From the NCBI RefSeq assembly GCF_036271055.1, contig NZ_DATBBJ010000043.1, positions 28,505-92,504 of the forward strand: a stretch of 64,000 bases of DNA, written 5' to 3'. Both the position numbers and the translations under genes were made by a program. Positions 8,399 through 17,544 of the stretch are shown one piece after another. This stretch comes from Scandinavium sp036271055. Its GTDB lineage: Bacteria; Pseudomonadota; Gammaproteobacteria; Enterobacterales; Enterobacteriaceae. The number at the start of each line of letters is the position of its first letter. Position 1 is the first letter of the stretch. A model generated the notes under the pieces. It was not told the DNA's origin. It saw only the letters and a list, made by a program, of their open reading frames with translations, and did no database searches.

Positions 8399-10231
8399 CT
8401 AATGTTTCAACGAGTAGAAGATCTTTTCTGCCAGACCGTGCGAAATGCCGGGCACTTTTGCGATATCTTCGACTGTCGCTTTTTGCAAACCTTGCAATCC
8501 GCCCATGTATTTCAACAACATCTGGCGGCGCTTTGGCCCAACGCCTTCGATAGTCTCAAGCGTACTGGTACTTTTCACTTTAGCGCGTTTTTTTCGATGA
8601 CCGGTTATCGCATGGTCATGTGACTCATCGCGAATATGCTGAATAACGTGCAGCGCCGGAGAATCCGAAGGCAAGTTGAAGCCCTCCCCTTCCGGTTCGA
8701 AGTACAGCGTTTCAAGCCCTGCTTTACGGTCACTGCCCTTTGCCACGCCAAGCAGCAGCGGATGGTGTTTATCCCAGTTGACCTCAAGTTCAGCAAACAC
8801 CTGTTTGGCCTGACCGAGTTGCCCTTTACCGCCGTCAATCAGAATGACATCCGGAATTTTGCTCTCTTCAATATCTTTGCCATAGCGGCGGCGCAATACC
8901 TGATTCATTGCCGCATAGTCATCGCCCGGCGTAATCCCGGTAATATTATAGCGGCGGTATTCGGCGCGTAGCGGGCCGTTGCTGTCAAACACCACGCAGG
9001 ACGCTACAGTTTGTTCGCCCATCGTATGACTGATGTCAAAACACTCCATACGCTTAACCTCAGGCAGCTTGAGCTGAGTCGCCAGCGCTTGCAGACGTTG
9101 AGTAATGGTCGAGTGTTGAGAAAGTTTGGTAACGAGCGCGGTCGCCGCATTTGTGCGAGCCAGCTTCAAATAACGCGCACGATCGCCGCGCGGTTTCGTC
9201 TGGATATTGATCCGCCGCCCGGCAAGTTCAGTCAGCGAATCGGAAAGCAGCGTTTGATCGCCGAGATTGAAATCCAATAAAATTTCGCCCGGCAGGGTAC
9301 GAGCCTGGCTGCCCTGTAAATAGAACTGCCCGACAAACGTTTCTACGACTTCGCCTGATTCGGTGCCCGCTGGCACTTTCGGGAAATAGCTGCGACTGCC
9401 AAGCACTTTACCCTGGCGGATAAACAGCACGTGTACGCAGGCCATTCCGCCGTTAAAGGCCACGCCGATAACATCCAGATCATCGCCTTCGTTAGAAACG
9501 AACTGTTTTTCCGTAACGCGACGTACCGCCTGGATTTGATCGCGAATGCGTGCGGCCTCTTCGAACGCCAGCGACTGGCTGGCCTTTTCCATTCGGGCCA
9601 CCAGTTGATTCACAACCTGCTCATCTTTTCCGGCCAGGAACAGACGCACATAATCCACTTGTTCAACATACTCTTCTTCGCTGACAAGTCCTGCCACGCA
9701 TGGCCCGAGACAACGGCCAATCTGATATTGCAGACACGGGCGCGAACGGTTGCGGTAAACACTGTTTTCGCACTGACGAATTGGGAAAATCTTCTGCAAC
9801 AGTGCCAACGTTTCGCGAACGGCATAACCATTGGGAAACGGGCCAAAATATTCGCCTTTCGCATGTTTCGCACCGCGATGCATTGCCAGGCGTGGGTGTG
9901 TGTCACTGCTCAGAAAAATAAACGGATAAGATTTGTCATCGCGCAACAGGACGTTATAGCGCGGCTGATACAACTTGATGTAGTTGTGCTCAAGCAGAAG
10001 CGCTTCTGTCTCGGTATGCGTGACGGTGACATCTATCTGGGAAATTTGCCCTACAAGCGCTTCGGTTTTACGCGACCCAAGGTTGCTACGAAAGTAGCTG
10101 GAAAGGCGTTTTTTGAGATCTTTGGCTTTGCCGACATAGATAACCGTGCCGCCGGCATCATACATACGATAGACGCCGGGCTGACTGGTCACGGTTTTAA
10201 GAAAGGCTTTTGAATCAAATACATCACTCAC
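8399..10231 (-). CDS. uvrC: Excinuclease ABC subunit C
   Basis: A 610-residue nucleotide-excision repair nuclease that makes both incisions around a lesion bound by UvrB. Visible parts are the N-terminal GIY-YIG domain (GVYRMYDAGGTVIYVGKAKDL), a Cys-rich segment (RPCLQYQIGRCLGPC), the UvrBC coiled-coil contact (MEKASQSLAFEEAARIRDQI), the RNase H-like C-terminal nuclease (ECFDISH, VILIDGGKGQ) and tandem HhH (IEGVGPKRRQMLL). The start is GTG at 10231, which gives the E. coli-like VSDVFDSKAFLK; it overlaps the uvrY stop as GTGA, indicating translational coupling. A longer frame to 10258 would run further into uvrY. Confidence 0.97.
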   Translation of the reverse strand: MSDVFDSKAFLKTVTSQPGVYRMYDAGGTVIYVGKAKDLKKRLSSYFRSNLGSRKTEALVGQISQIDVTVTHTETEALLLEHNYIKLYQPRYNVLLRDDKSYPFIFLSSDTHPRLAMHRGAKHAKGEYFGPFPNGYAVRETLALLQKIFPIRQCENSVYRNRSRPCLQYQIGRCLGPCVAGLVSEEEYVEQVDYVRLFLAGKDEQVVNQLVARMEKASQSLAFEEAARIRDQIQAVRRVTEKQFVSNEGDDLDVIGVAFNGGMACVHVLFIRQGKVLGSRSYFPKVPAGTESGEVVETFVGQFYLQGSQARTLPGEILLDFNLGDQTLLSDSLTELAGRRINIQTKPRGDRARYLKLARTNAATALVTKLSQHSTITQRLQALATQLKLPEVKRMECFDISHTMGEQTVASCVVFDSNGPLRAEYRRYNITGITPGDDYAAMNQVLRRRYGKDIEESKIPDVILIDGGKGQLGQAKQVFAELEVNWDKHHPLLLGVAKGSDRKAGLETLYFEPEGEGFNLPSDSPALHVIQHIRDESHDHAITGHRKKRAKVKSTSTLETIEGVGPKRRQMLLKYMGGLQGLQKATVEDIAKVPGISHGLAEKIFYSLKH

Positions 10232-10884
10232 TGACTTGCTAACGACTCCGCATTGCATAGGCCATGGCGAATTGCTAAGTGAGTCAGCTCAACGTCACCA
10301 TGAATGTTCAATTTGCTAAACATACGATAGCGGTAGCTGTTCACCGTTTTAGGGCTGAGATTCAACTGCTCAGAAATCTCAGTCACCTTCTGACCTTTGG
10401 TGATCATCAGCATAATCTGCAATTCACGTTCAGACAAACTGGCAAACGGTGATTCTGTTTTTTCTGGCTCAATCTGACTCAACGCCATTTGCTGCGCGAT
10501 GTCTGAGGCGATGTAGCGCTGACCCGCAAATACAGCGCGGATAGCGTTGACCACTTCCTGTGGTGCGGCACCTTTAGTGAGGTAGCCCGCGGCCCCTGCC
10601 TGCATGACTTTTGCGGGCAGTGGATTTTCCGTGTGAACGGTTAACATGATGACACGAGTATCTGAGGTGGATCGCGCAATTTTCCGCGTGGCTTCCAGCC
10701 CGCCAATACCTGGCATGTTCATATCCATTAGCACGACGTCTACCGGGTTGGCGCGGCACCATTTGACCGCATCTTCACCACAGCAGGCTTCACCAACAAC
10801 TTTAATACCCTTTATATCTTCCAGAATGCGTCGTATCCCTGCGCGCACTAGTTCGTGGTCATCAACAAGTAGGATGTTGATCAA
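10228..10884 (-). CDS. uvrY: Response regulator UvrY (BarA partner)
   Basis: A 218-residue FixJ/NarL-type regulator. The receiver domain (1-120) has phospho-acceptor Asp in VVLMDMNMPGIGG plus DD and K (KGA). The C-terminal LuxR-type helix-turn-helix reads LSERELQIMLMITKGQKVTEISEQLNLSPKTVNSYRYR. In enterobacteria UvrY is phosphorylated by BarA in response to short-chain carboxylates and activates csrB/csrC sRNAs, thereby relieving CsrA control of carbon metabolism, biofilm and motility. It is first in the uvrY-uvrC(-pgsA) unit with a 4-nt overlap. Confidence 0.97.
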   Translation of the reverse strand: MINILLVDDHELVRAGIRRILEDIKGIKVVGEACCGEDAVKWCRANPVDVVLMDMNMPGIGGLEATRKIARSTSDTRVIMLTVHTENPLPAKVMQAGAAGYLTKGAAPQEVVNAIRAVFAGQRYIASDIAQQMALSQIEPEKTESPFASLSERELQIMLMITKGQKVTEISEQLNLSPKTVNSYRYRMFSKLNIHGDVELTHLAIRHGLCNAESLASQ

Positions 10885-11339
10885 AGGAATAATCTCCAGA
10901 ATAGGGATAACGCAACTCTCTCTAAATTCGCGACCATATTAACGGGTTTTATCCCGACATTGAAAGGTAAAAAATGTCCCGATTAAGATTTCACTCGTGT
11001 TTCTGGAAATTAGAATGTACAACAACTGGAAAGAACCATAAAACAGTCAGATACGGCAACCACGTTTTTAAACACTTATCTCCAAAAAATTCTTAAAAAC
11101 AAGACATTTTGCGCAGATGATAAATACGATTGCAAAAATGTAACAATAATTAACCGCGCATGAACCTATGCTAAACAAATAATCATTGAGACATTTCTCA
11201 CCTGTCATTAATTATGCGTAAGCCCCTCTGATTGCAGAACAAAAAATCGACACTCCCGTTTTTCCCGATGCTTGTGGTATACTGCGCGACCTTTACTGTT
11301 ACACCCGCGTACGCGCGTAGAAATCCAACGAGGAAATAG
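10885..11339. other. Intergenic region between divergent uvrY and yecF
   Basis: 455 bp without a supported gene. It must hold the uvrY promoter (minus) and the yecF promoter (plus). A -10-like TATACT lies at 11278-11283 about 57 bp before yecF, but no convincing -35 is visible. The middle is AT-rich. I see no RNA gene here. Confidence 0.5.
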
Positions 11340-11564
11340 ATGAGCACTCCTGATTTTTCCACTGCTGAAAATAATCAACAATTGTCCCAGGAAGTGTCTT
11401 GCCTGAAAGCGTTACTGACGCTGATGCTGCAGGCAATGGGTCAGGCAGACGCAGGACGCGTGATTTTGAAAATGGAAAAACAAATCACGCAGATGGAAGA
11501 TGAAGCTCAGGCGGCAGTATTTTCCAGCACCGTTAAGCAGATTAAACAAGCTTACCGCCAGTGA
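11340..11564 (+). CDS. yecF: YecF-family (DUF2594) small protein
   Basis: A 74-residue cytoplasmic protein starting MSTPDFSTAENNQQLSQEV, almost the same as remembered E. coli YecF (DUF2594). It is predicted helical with heptad-like hydrophobic spacing (LKALLTLMLQAMGQADAGRVILKMEKQ in two stretches). No catalytic residues are recognisable and no function is known. AACGAGGAAAT supplies the ribosome site. It is a single-gene unit with its own terminator, between divergent uvrY and convergent sdiA, as in E. coli. Confidence 0.93.
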   Translation: MSTPDFSTAENNQQLSQEVSCLKALLTLMLQAMGQADAGRVILKMEKQITQMEDEAQAAVFSSTVKQIKQAYRQ

Positions 11565-11571
11565 ATGTCGA

Positions 11572-11596
11572 CCGGCTGCGATTCGCAGCCGGTTTT
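11572..11596 (+). terminator. Terminator of yecF
   Basis: A 9-bp perfect stem CCGGCTGCG / CGCAGCCGG with a 3-nt loop followed by TTTT, right after the yecF stop. Confidence 0.85.
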
Positions 11597-11624
11597 GCGT
11601 CTGGCACGCAGAACGGGGTTGCAG

Positions 11625-12347
11625 TCAGATAATCCCTATTGCTGCGGCATAGCAGGCAATCTGGGTTTTGTTCGGTGCATTAAATTTTTTCTGCATATTC
11701 TTTTGATGAAAATTCACCGTATTCTCGGATATCGACAGAATTATCGCTATTTCCGCTGATGTTTTCCCTTCCGCTGTCCACTTAAGAATTTCCAGCTCTC
11801 GTTTGCTGAACCGCATTTCCGGTGCCATCACCGTCGTATCCTCCATCCGCAGCAGTGATGCCATACTGAACTCCATCAGCGTTTGCAGACGCAGTTCTGT
11901 TTCATCATCCGTCAATGGATTGGCCTGATTACTCTCCCGCGAAACCGACAAAAACCCGAGCGCACGATTGGGCAGCATCAGCGACTGAGTAATTCCCCTG
12001 CGTAGGCCGTGATCTCGCGCCGCATCCCAAAACGCCTGCGTCTCGCTGAATAAGCGCTCATTCCAGGGAAGATGTCCGTTGCGGTAATTTTCGGCTTTAA
12101 GCACAGGATCGATAGCGAAATAATTTTCGGCCTGATAGTGATCCATCCATGCTTTGGGATACGTAGTATGCAAAGAGAGTTTAGGCCGGGTAAAAGGCAC
12201 TGGATGGCGCACACAGAGCGCATACCAGTCATATTCCAGCGCGTTCGTTTGCTGTTGGAGAAGGGCGTAAACCTGATCGTTCGCCGTGGCAGCCTGAAAT
12301 TGTTGCGAGATATCCTTCCGCCAATGAAAAAAGTCGATGTCCCTCAT
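11625..12347 (-). CDS. sdiA: LuxR-family acyl-homoserine-lactone receptor SdiA
   Basis: A 240-residue transcription factor. The N-terminal autoinducer-binding domain (about 20-165) keeps the family's YDWYALCVRHPVPFTRPK and LPNRALGFLSVSR segments, and W/Y/D residues that line the ligand pocket. The C-terminal LuxR helix-turn-helix (about 175-235) reads FSKRELEILKWTAEGKTSAEIA and ISENTVNFHQKNMQKKF. Enterobacteria carry no luxI synthase, so SdiA listens to AHLs from other species; no luxI-type gene is seen in this window either. Convergent with yecF. Confidence 0.95.
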   Translation of the reverse strand: MRDIDFFHWRKDISQQFQAATANDQVYALLQQQTNALEYDWYALCVRHPVPFTRPKLSLHTTYPKAWMDHYQAENYFAIDPVLKAENYRNGHLPWNERLFSETQAFWDAARDHGLRRGITQSLMLPNRALGFLSVSRESNQANPLTDDETELRLQTLMEFSMASLLRMEDTTVMAPEMRFSKRELEILKWTAEGKTSAEIAIILSISENTVNFHQKNMQKKFNAPNKTQIACYAAAIGII

Positions 12348-12568
12348 AACTGACGAGAAAACTCCTGAGTGATAATCATTCCTATGAATACAAGCAAACT
12401 AACACATAAACACCGTTTATATATGCGAAATATCGTGGAGAGTGGAAATAATCTGCTATGCCCTGCTGTTCCCACGCAAACTTGTGGATGAAACCATTGT
12501 TCGGTGGTGCAAGAAGGCTATTTGAAGAACAAATTAAACTTAAGTGAAATTTAAATCAGCAGGGGAAA

Positions 12569-12591
12569 GTGGCCTGAAACCCTCAGGCCAC
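12569..12591 (-). terminator. Hairpin after tcyN
   Basis: A 9-bp stem GTGGCCTGA / TCAGGCCAC with a 5-nt loop just past the tcyN stop. There is no T-run on either strand, so it may act as a 3'-end stabiliser rather than an intrinsic terminator. Confidence 0.5.
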
Positions 12592-12602
12592 CTCATCAGA
12601 CG

Positions 12603-13355
12603 TTATTGCATGAGGAATTTTTCGAGGAACTGGCGAGTACGTGGCTGCTGCGGATTGGCAAACAGCGCTTTGGCTTCGCCCTGTTCCACAATGCGCCCCT
12701 GATCCATAAAAATTGCCCGGTCGGCTACATCACGCGCAAAACTCATTTCATGGGTCACGATAACCATCGTGCGCTTTTCGTGTGCCAGCTGTCGAATGGT
12801 GCTTAACACTTCGCCAACCAACTCAGGATCCAGTGCTGACGTCGGTTCATCGAAAAGAATAACATCGGGTCGCATCGCCAGCGCACGAGCAATGGCCACA
12901 CGCTGTTGCTGCCCGCCGGATAAACGTCGTGGATAACTGGTCTCTTTACCTGTCAGCCCCACTTTCGCCAACAACTCACGCGCACGGGCCGAGGCTTCAC
13001 TCTTGCTTTCGCCTTTGACGATAACCGGTCCTTCAATAATATTCTCCAGCACAGTACGGTGTGGGAACAGATTGAAACTCTGGAACACAAAGCCGACATG
13101 TTGGCGCAGGGTACGAATCAGCCCTTTCTGCTGACTCAACGGACGAGCGGTATCGATGGTGATGTCACCCACCCGAATGGTTCCGCTTTCAGGTTGTTCG
13201 AGCAAATTAATACTGCGCAGCAACGTGGTTTTACCGGAACCGCTCGGCCCGATAATCGCCACCACTTCGCCCTCTTTCACTTCCAGATCGATACCGTGCA
13301 ATACCGTCTGTCCGTGGAATTTTTTCACCAGATTTTTAACGTCGATAGCACTCAT
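12603..13355 (-). CDS. tcyN: L-cystine ABC transporter ATP-binding protein
   Basis: A 250-residue ATPase of the polar amino acid ABC importer family. Walker A is GPSGSGKTTLL, the signature LSGGQQQRVAIARAL, and Walker B VILFDEPTSALDP followed by the switch His (IVTHEMSF). It energises cystine import with TcyL and TcyJ at the inner membrane (formerly YecC). Its ATG overlaps the tcyL stop by 4 nt, so the two are translationally coupled. It is last in the cluster, followed by a hairpin. Confidence 0.95.
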   Translation of the reverse strand: MSAIDVKNLVKKFHGQTVLHGIDLEVKEGEVVAIIGPSGSGKTTLLRSINLLEQPESGTIRVGDITIDTARPLSQQKGLIRTLRQHVGFVFQSFNLFPHRTVLENIIEGPVIVKGESKSEASARARELLAKVGLTGKETSYPRRLSGGQQQRVAIARALAMRPDVILFDEPTSALDPELVGEVLSTIRQLAHEKRTMVIVTHEMSFARDVADRAIFMDQGRIVEQGEAKALFANPQQPRTRQFLEKFLMQ

Positions 13356-14020
13356 TTTGGATCACGCTCCTGACGGTTCAGCTGGTTTTCGAAGTAGTTT
13401 TGTAATGCGGACAACACGGTCGCCATCACCCAATAAATCAGCGATGCCGCAAGATACATGGTGAACACTTCCAGCGTACGCGAGGTGATGAGCTGGGCCT
13501 GACGGAACAGTTCCGGTACCTGAATTGTCGCCGCCAGCGAGGTGTCTTTCACCAGGCTGATAAAACTGTTGGATAACGGCGGTAAAGCGACACGCGCGGC
13601 CTGTGGCAAAATAGCGCGACGCAGCGTTTGCCACGGCGTCATGCCAATACTGGCCGCCGCTTCCCACTGGCCTTTATCAATCGATGAAATCGCCGCACGC
13701 AGCGTTTCAGACGTATACGCCGCAGTATTGAGAGACAGACCAATCATCGCTGCCGGGATAGGATCGAGTTCGATGCCAAACTGCGGCAAACCGTAGTAGA
13801 TCATAAACAATTGGGCGATAAGCGGCGTGCCACGGAAAATGGAGGTATAGAAACGGGCGATCCAGCGCACTGGCCCAATGGGCGACATGCGCATCAACGC
13901 CAGTAAAAAACCAAGCACCAGGCCGAAGAACATCCCGCCAATACTGAGCTGTAAAGTAAACACCGCCCCTTTCAGCAGGTACGGTAGCGAGTCGATAACC
14001 AGTTGGATACTTTCTTGCAT
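13352..14020 (-). CDS. tcyL: L-cystine ABC transporter permease
   Basis: A 222-residue inner-membrane permease of the HisM/YecS type. It has about five membrane segments, and the EAA loop that contacts the ATPase is visible as EAAASIGMTPWQTLRRAILPQA. It forms the cystine channel with TcyN. It lies 12 nt after dcyD and overlaps tcyN by 4 nt, so dcyD-tcyL-tcyN form one unit. In E. coli the cluster is controlled by CysB; I did not find a confident CysB site by eye. Confidence 0.95.
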   Translation of the reverse strand: MQESIQLVIDSLPYLLKGAVFTLQLSIGGMFFGLVLGFLLALMRMSPIGPVRWIARFYTSIFRGTPLIAQLFMIYYGLPQFGIELDPIPAAMIGLSLNTAAYTSETLRAAISSIDKGQWEAAASIGMTPWQTLRRAILPQAARVALPPLSNSFISLVKDTSLAATIQVPELFRQAQLITSRTLEVFTMYLAASLIYWVMATVLSALQNYFENQLNRQERDPK

Positions 14021-14032
14021 TGTGGCTTCTTA

Positions 14033-15019
14033 TTATACGTGTGGATGATAGGCGAAGAGCGCCGGAGCGCCGCCTGTATGAACAAACAGAATCGGCCCTT
14101 CATCCTTAAAGCGTTTCTGAGTGATGCCGTCAATCAGCCCGGCCATCGCTTTGCCGGTATAGACCGGATCAAGCAGAATACCTTCCAGGCGTGCCAGCAG
14201 TTTCACGGCTTCCATCCCTTCTTCGTTCGGCGTGCCGTAGCCCGGCGCGAAGTAATCGTCCCAGAGCGTGATGTCTGCTTTCGCTTGCAGCTCAAGGCTT
14301 TCAGCCACCGCCTGTTGCAACGTCACGACTTTCGGTTTCTGATCGGCAACGCTGCGTGAAACCGTAACGCCAATCAACTCAACATCAGGCATTAATTGCT
14401 CTAAACCAACGGCAAGCCCCGCGTGTGTCCCGGCGCTTCCGGAAGCGACCACCACGGAAGAGAGCGACACCGCACCTTCACACTGTTGCGCGATTTCCAG
14501 CGCGCTTTCTACATAACCCAGCGCACCCAATGCATTTGAACCGCCAACCGGAATCACGTACGGACGAAAACCCTGCGCTTCAATGCGTGTCGCCAGTTCT
14601 TCCATCTGACGATTCGGATCGGTTAATGCATCGCACATTTCGATTTGGGTATTGAAGTAATCCAACAACAGCCGGTTGCCGTTACTCAGATAGTTTTCGG
14701 CCTGGGTGCCAATCGGGTTTTCGAGCAAGGCTACACAGTTCAGGCCCAGCTTCGCCGCCACTGCCGCCGTCTGGCGCACGTGGTTGGACTGAATAGCGCC
14801 TGCGGTAATCAGCGTGTCCGCACCTTCGCGCAGCGCATCGGCCGCCAGAAATTCAAGCTTACGCAGTTTGTTGCCGCCCATCGCCATCGGGGTGACGTCA
14901 TCGCGTTTAATAAAGATGTCGCGGCCAAGATAATCGGATAAACGTGGCAGGTACTCCAGCGGAGTCGGCGCGCCGATAAACTCCAGTCTTGGGAAACGAG
15001 TGAGATTTTGCAGTGACAT
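14033..15019 (-). CDS. dcyD: D-cysteine desulfhydrase (PLP)
   Basis: A 328-residue PLP enzyme that cleaves D-cysteine to pyruvate, ammonia and sulfide, using it as a sulfur source or detoxifying it. It is of the ACC-deaminase/DcyD fold. The PLP lysine is in AMGGNKLRKLEFL and the following GAIQSNHVRQTAA binds the cofactor phosphate. The start at 15019 has AGGAGGTGC upstream, while the longer frame to 15052 does not. It precedes tcyL, tying desulfhydration to cystine uptake as in E. coli and Salmonella. Confidence 0.95.
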   Translation of the reverse strand: MSLQNLTRFPRLEFIGAPTPLEYLPRLSDYLGRDIFIKRDDVTPMAMGGNKLRKLEFLAADALREGADTLITAGAIQSNHVRQTAAVAAKLGLNCVALLENPIGTQAENYLSNGNRLLLDYFNTQIEMCDALTDPNRQMEELATRIEAQGFRPYVIPVGGSNALGALGYVESALEIAQQCEGAVSLSSVVVASGSAGTHAGLAVGLEQLMPDVELIGVTVSRSVADQKPKVVTLQQAVAESLELQAKADITLWDDYFAPGYGTPNEEGMEAVKLLARLEGILLDPVYTGKAMAGLIDGITQKRFKDEGPILFVHTGGAPALFAYHPHV

Positions 15020-15070
15020 AGCACCTCCTGATTTTCTTTTTATTATGCACACAGTTGCGGACTAAATAAA

Positions 15071-15094
15071 AAAAGGCGCTAAATTAGCGCCTTT
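15071..15094 (-). terminator. Terminator after tcyJ
   Basis: A symmetric stem AAAAGGCGCT / AGCGCCTTTT with a 4-nt loop gives a T-run on either strand. It separates tcyJ from dcyD, probably attenuating read-through. Confidence 0.8.
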
Positions 15095-15110
15095 TAAGCA
15101 TTTTCTTGAG

Positions 15111-15128
15111 TTGTAGGCCGGCCTACAA
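15111..15128. repeat. REP-like perfect palindrome
   Basis: TTGTAGGCCGGCCTACAA is an 18-bp perfect palindrome placed just after the tcyJ stop. The core GTAGGCCGG is shared with the hairpin at 26160-26186, which suggests a dispersed REP family in this genome. Confidence 0.6.
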
Positions 15129-15136
15129 ATCCCGAT

Positions 15137-15937
15137 TTATTTGGTGACGTCAGCGCCGAACCATTTTTCGGACAGCGCTTTCAGGCTACCGTCTTTCTGC
15201 ATTTCAGCGATAGCACCATCGATTGCTTTCAGCAGATCTTCGTTACCTTTACGCACCGCAACACCGGCTTCCTGACGGGAGAACGCTTCACCAGTAACAG
15301 CCAGCGTATCTTTGGTTTTCTTCACCAGATCCAACGCGGCCAGACGGTCAACCAGGATCACATCGATACGGCCTACGCGCAGATCCTGATATTTCGTCGG
15401 GTCGTCGTCATAGGTACGCACGTCAACGCCCTGCACGTTCTTACGCAGCCACTCTTCGTAGTTGGTGCCGAGGCCCACGCCGACTTTTTTGCCTTTCAGG
15501 TCAGCCGCGGTTTTGATCGCCCCTTCGTTGCCTTTCTTCACCAGCGCCTGAATACCAGACACAGTGTACGGCGTAGAGAAGTCATACTTCTGCTTACGCA
15601 CATCAGAAATGGTCACCTGGTTAATCACCACATCAATACGTTTGGAATCAAGCGACGCCAGCATCCCGTCCCATTTAGTTGGTTTGAGGTCGGCTTTCAC
15701 GCCCAGGTGCTTCGCCAGCTCCTGAGCGAATTCCACTTCGAAACCGGTCAGTTTGCCGTCATCGCCCTGGAAGCTGAATGGCGGATAAGTGCCTTCCAGC
15801 CCAACACGCAGCGAGCCACGCTCTTTAACCTGGCTCAGCAGATTTTCCGCGGCGAACGTTTTCACACTCGCCCCGGCAACCAGTGCCACGGCCATCATGC
15901 CCATCAGAGCCTGACGGCCCAGAAATGCTATTTTCAT
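15137..15937 (-). CDS. tcyJ: Periplasmic cystine-binding protein
   Basis: A 266-residue secreted solute-binding protein, historically FliY. The signal peptide covers about 1-29 (MKIAFLGRQALMGMMAVALV, ending near KTFAAE), then the PBPb family-3 fold with GLEGTYPPFSFQGDDGKLTG at its start. It captures cystine for TcyL/TcyN. Two adjacent ATGs (15940 and 15937) follow GGGGGA; the second has better spacing and gives the family length. It lies next to fliZ, a fliA-fliZ-fliY arrangement conserved in E. coli, so some transcription may come from the flagellar promoter. Confidence 0.95.
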   Translation of the reverse strand: MKIAFLGRQALMGMMAVALVAGASVKTFAAENLLSQVKERGSLRVGLEGTYPPFSFQGDDGKLTGFEVEFAQELAKHLGVKADLKPTKWDGMLASLDSKRIDVVINQVTISDVRKQKYDFSTPYTVSGIQALVKKGNEGAIKTAADLKGKKVGVGLGTNYEEWLRKNVQGVDVRTYDDDPTKYQDLRVGRIDVILVDRLAALDLVKKTKDTLAVTGEAFSRQEAGVAVRKGNEDLLKAIDGAIAEMQKDGSLKALSEKWFGADVTK

Positions 15938-16021
15938 CATTCCCCCGAAAATTTGAATTTTTTGCAGTGTAAGGCGTTTGGGAAAAACAGCTAATACCCG
16001 TCCGCTATATGCCATTCAAAT

Positions 16022-16570
16022 TTAATATATATCAGAGGTTGCCTGATACGCGAACTTCTGTTCCATCACCACCGGGCGCAGGTTTTTGAATTGCGAATAC
16101 TTTCGCAACGCGATGCGATAATTGTTGGTGCTGGTCAGCGGTAACCACGGCGCGAGCGTTTCGTCCGGTTCGCCGTTAAGCAATTCGCGATTGATGTTCA
16201 GTTCAGAGAGATGATTACCAAGACGGCGCAGGCGCACGACATATTCGCGCACGGTGCCCGGGCTCATATCGGTTTGTTCGAACAGATACTGTTTGAAGCC
16301 GAGGATATCGAAGAAGTCGCTCTGCTCTTTGCAGTGCAGATCGCCGCAGAAACGACACAGCGCGACCCACTCCCGGCGCTCCTGTTGCCAGTCGGCCTCA
16401 TCCATCAGCGTATCAAGGCGGGAAATAGCGATTTTGTTGACGATTTCGCCCCGACGCACCAGCGTGATGCGGTCGAGCATTTTCTGGCAGTGGGCGCAAT
16501 GCGTCTGGCTGTGTTTAAAGTCTTTGAGGTAGCGGCTTAAAGGCCGTCTTTTAACGTGTTGCACCGTCAT
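16022..16570 (-). CDS. fliZ: Flagellar/virulence regulator FliZ
   Basis: A 182-residue DNA-binding regulator. It resembles a tyrosine-recombinase core-binding domain, with the family segments MTVQHVKRRPLSRYLKDFKHSQTHC and TSTNNYRIALRKYSQFK. In E. coli FliZ binds RpoS-type promoters and represses curli and stationary functions while motility is on; in Salmonella it strengthens FlhDC activity. It lies 52 bp downstream of fliA in the same direction, the usual fliAZ operon. Confidence 0.95.
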   Translation of the reverse strand: MTVQHVKRRPLSRYLKDFKHSQTHCAHCQKMLDRITLVRRGEIVNKIAISRLDTLMDEADWQQERREWVALCRFCGDLHCKEQSDFFDILGFKQYLFEQTDMSPGTVREYVVRLRRLGNHLSELNINRELLNGEPDETLAPWLPLTSTNNYRIALRKYSQFKNLRPVVMEQKFAYQATSDIY

Positions 16571-16622
16571 GATAACTCCTGGTAGTCAATGCTATGTGCG
16601 GCATTTCTCCAGGAATGACAGT

Positions 16623-17354
16623 TTAACCGCCCTCCTGGTACCGACCCAGTTTTGTTCGCAAACGCTTAATGGCCTGGCTGTGAAGCTGGCTTACGCGCGA
16701 CTCTCCCACTTCCAGTACCGCGCCAATCTCTTTGAGATTGAGCTCTTCCTGGTAGTAAAGCGTCAGCACCAGCTGCTCACGTTCCGGTAAGGCTTCAATC
16801 GCCTCCATTACGCGTTGACGCAGGTTGCCTTCCATCAATTGATGAAGCGGGTTCTCCTGCTGATTCTCTTCAGTCACAAGCTCGATACTGTCACCGTGCT
16901 CTTCCCGCCACTCGTCGTAGGAGAAAAGCTGGCTGTTATTAGTATCCAGCAGCATCTGTCGATACTCTTCAACAGCAATACCGAGGCGCTGTGCGACTTC
17001 TGTTTCCGTCGCGTTGCGACCCAGCTCCTGTTCCAGTTGCCCCATCGCCTGCGCCACTTCTCGGGCGTTGCGCCGGACACTTCTTGGCACCCAATCCCGG
17101 CTGCGCAATTCGTCCAGCATCGCGCCACGTATGCGTTGTACTGCGTAAGTGGTAAATGCCGTGCCTTGCAGAGCATCGAAACGCTCGACGGCGTTCAATA
17201 AGCCAATGCCGCCCGCCTGAAGCAGATCATCCAGTTCCACGCTCGCGGGCAGTCGCACCTGAAGGCGCAATGCTTCATGCCGCACCAAAGGTACATAACG
17301 CTGCCACAGCGAGTGTTTATCCATTACACCATCAGCGGTATAGAAAGAGTTCAC
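16623..17354 (-). CDS. fliA: Flagellar sigma factor sigma-28
   Basis: A 243-residue sigma-70-type factor lacking region 1. Region 2 is LWQRYVPLVRHEALRLQ and ELDDLLQAGGIGLLNAVERFD, region 3 AREVAQAMGQLEQELGRN, and region 4 LPEREQLVLTLYYQEELNLKEIG. It directs RNA polymerase to late flagellar genes after FlgM is exported. The start is GTG at 17354, as often seen for fliA. A possible self-recognised promoter lies just upstream. The four extra C-terminal residues relative to E. coli are minor. Confidence 0.97.
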   Translation of the reverse strand: MNSFYTADGVMDKHSLWQRYVPLVRHEALRLQVRLPASVELDDLLQAGGIGLLNAVERFDALQGTAFTTYAVQRIRGAMLDELRSRDWVPRSVRRNAREVAQAMGQLEQELGRNATETEVAQRLGIAVEEYRQMLLDTNNSQLFSYDEWREEHGDSIELVTEENQQENPLHQLMEGNLRQRVMEAIEALPEREQLVLTLYYQEELNLKEIGAVLEVGESRVSQLHSQAIKRLRTKLGRYQEGG

Positions 17355-17379
17355 GATAAACAGCCCTGCAATAGTTGAG

Positions 17380-17406
17380 TTATCGGCATGATTATCCGTT
17401 TCTGGA
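17380..17406 (-). promoter_or_regulatory. Candidate sigma-28 promoter of fliA
   Basis: On the minus strand a perfect -10, GCCGATAA (17380-17387), is preceded at 15 bp by TCCA, only half matching the TAAA -35. E. coli fliA is known to have both FlhDC-dependent and sigma-28 promoters. The -10 is convincing, the -35 is not. Confidence 0.55.
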
Positions 17407-17544
17407 GGGATTTTAATCGACGGAATAGTGGCTAAAAGGGGGGCTATTTGGGGAGTTAACGCAAATCATGAGCAGAGAAAACTTACTGTTCTTATCTGCT
17501 CATGTTGCAGCCAAAGAGGAAAAAATACTGACAACGCTTATAAA

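Noticed and set aside
9431..10213. Plus-strand frame of 260 codons inside uvrC
   Set aside because: Antisense to uvrC with no recognisable domain; shadow frame.
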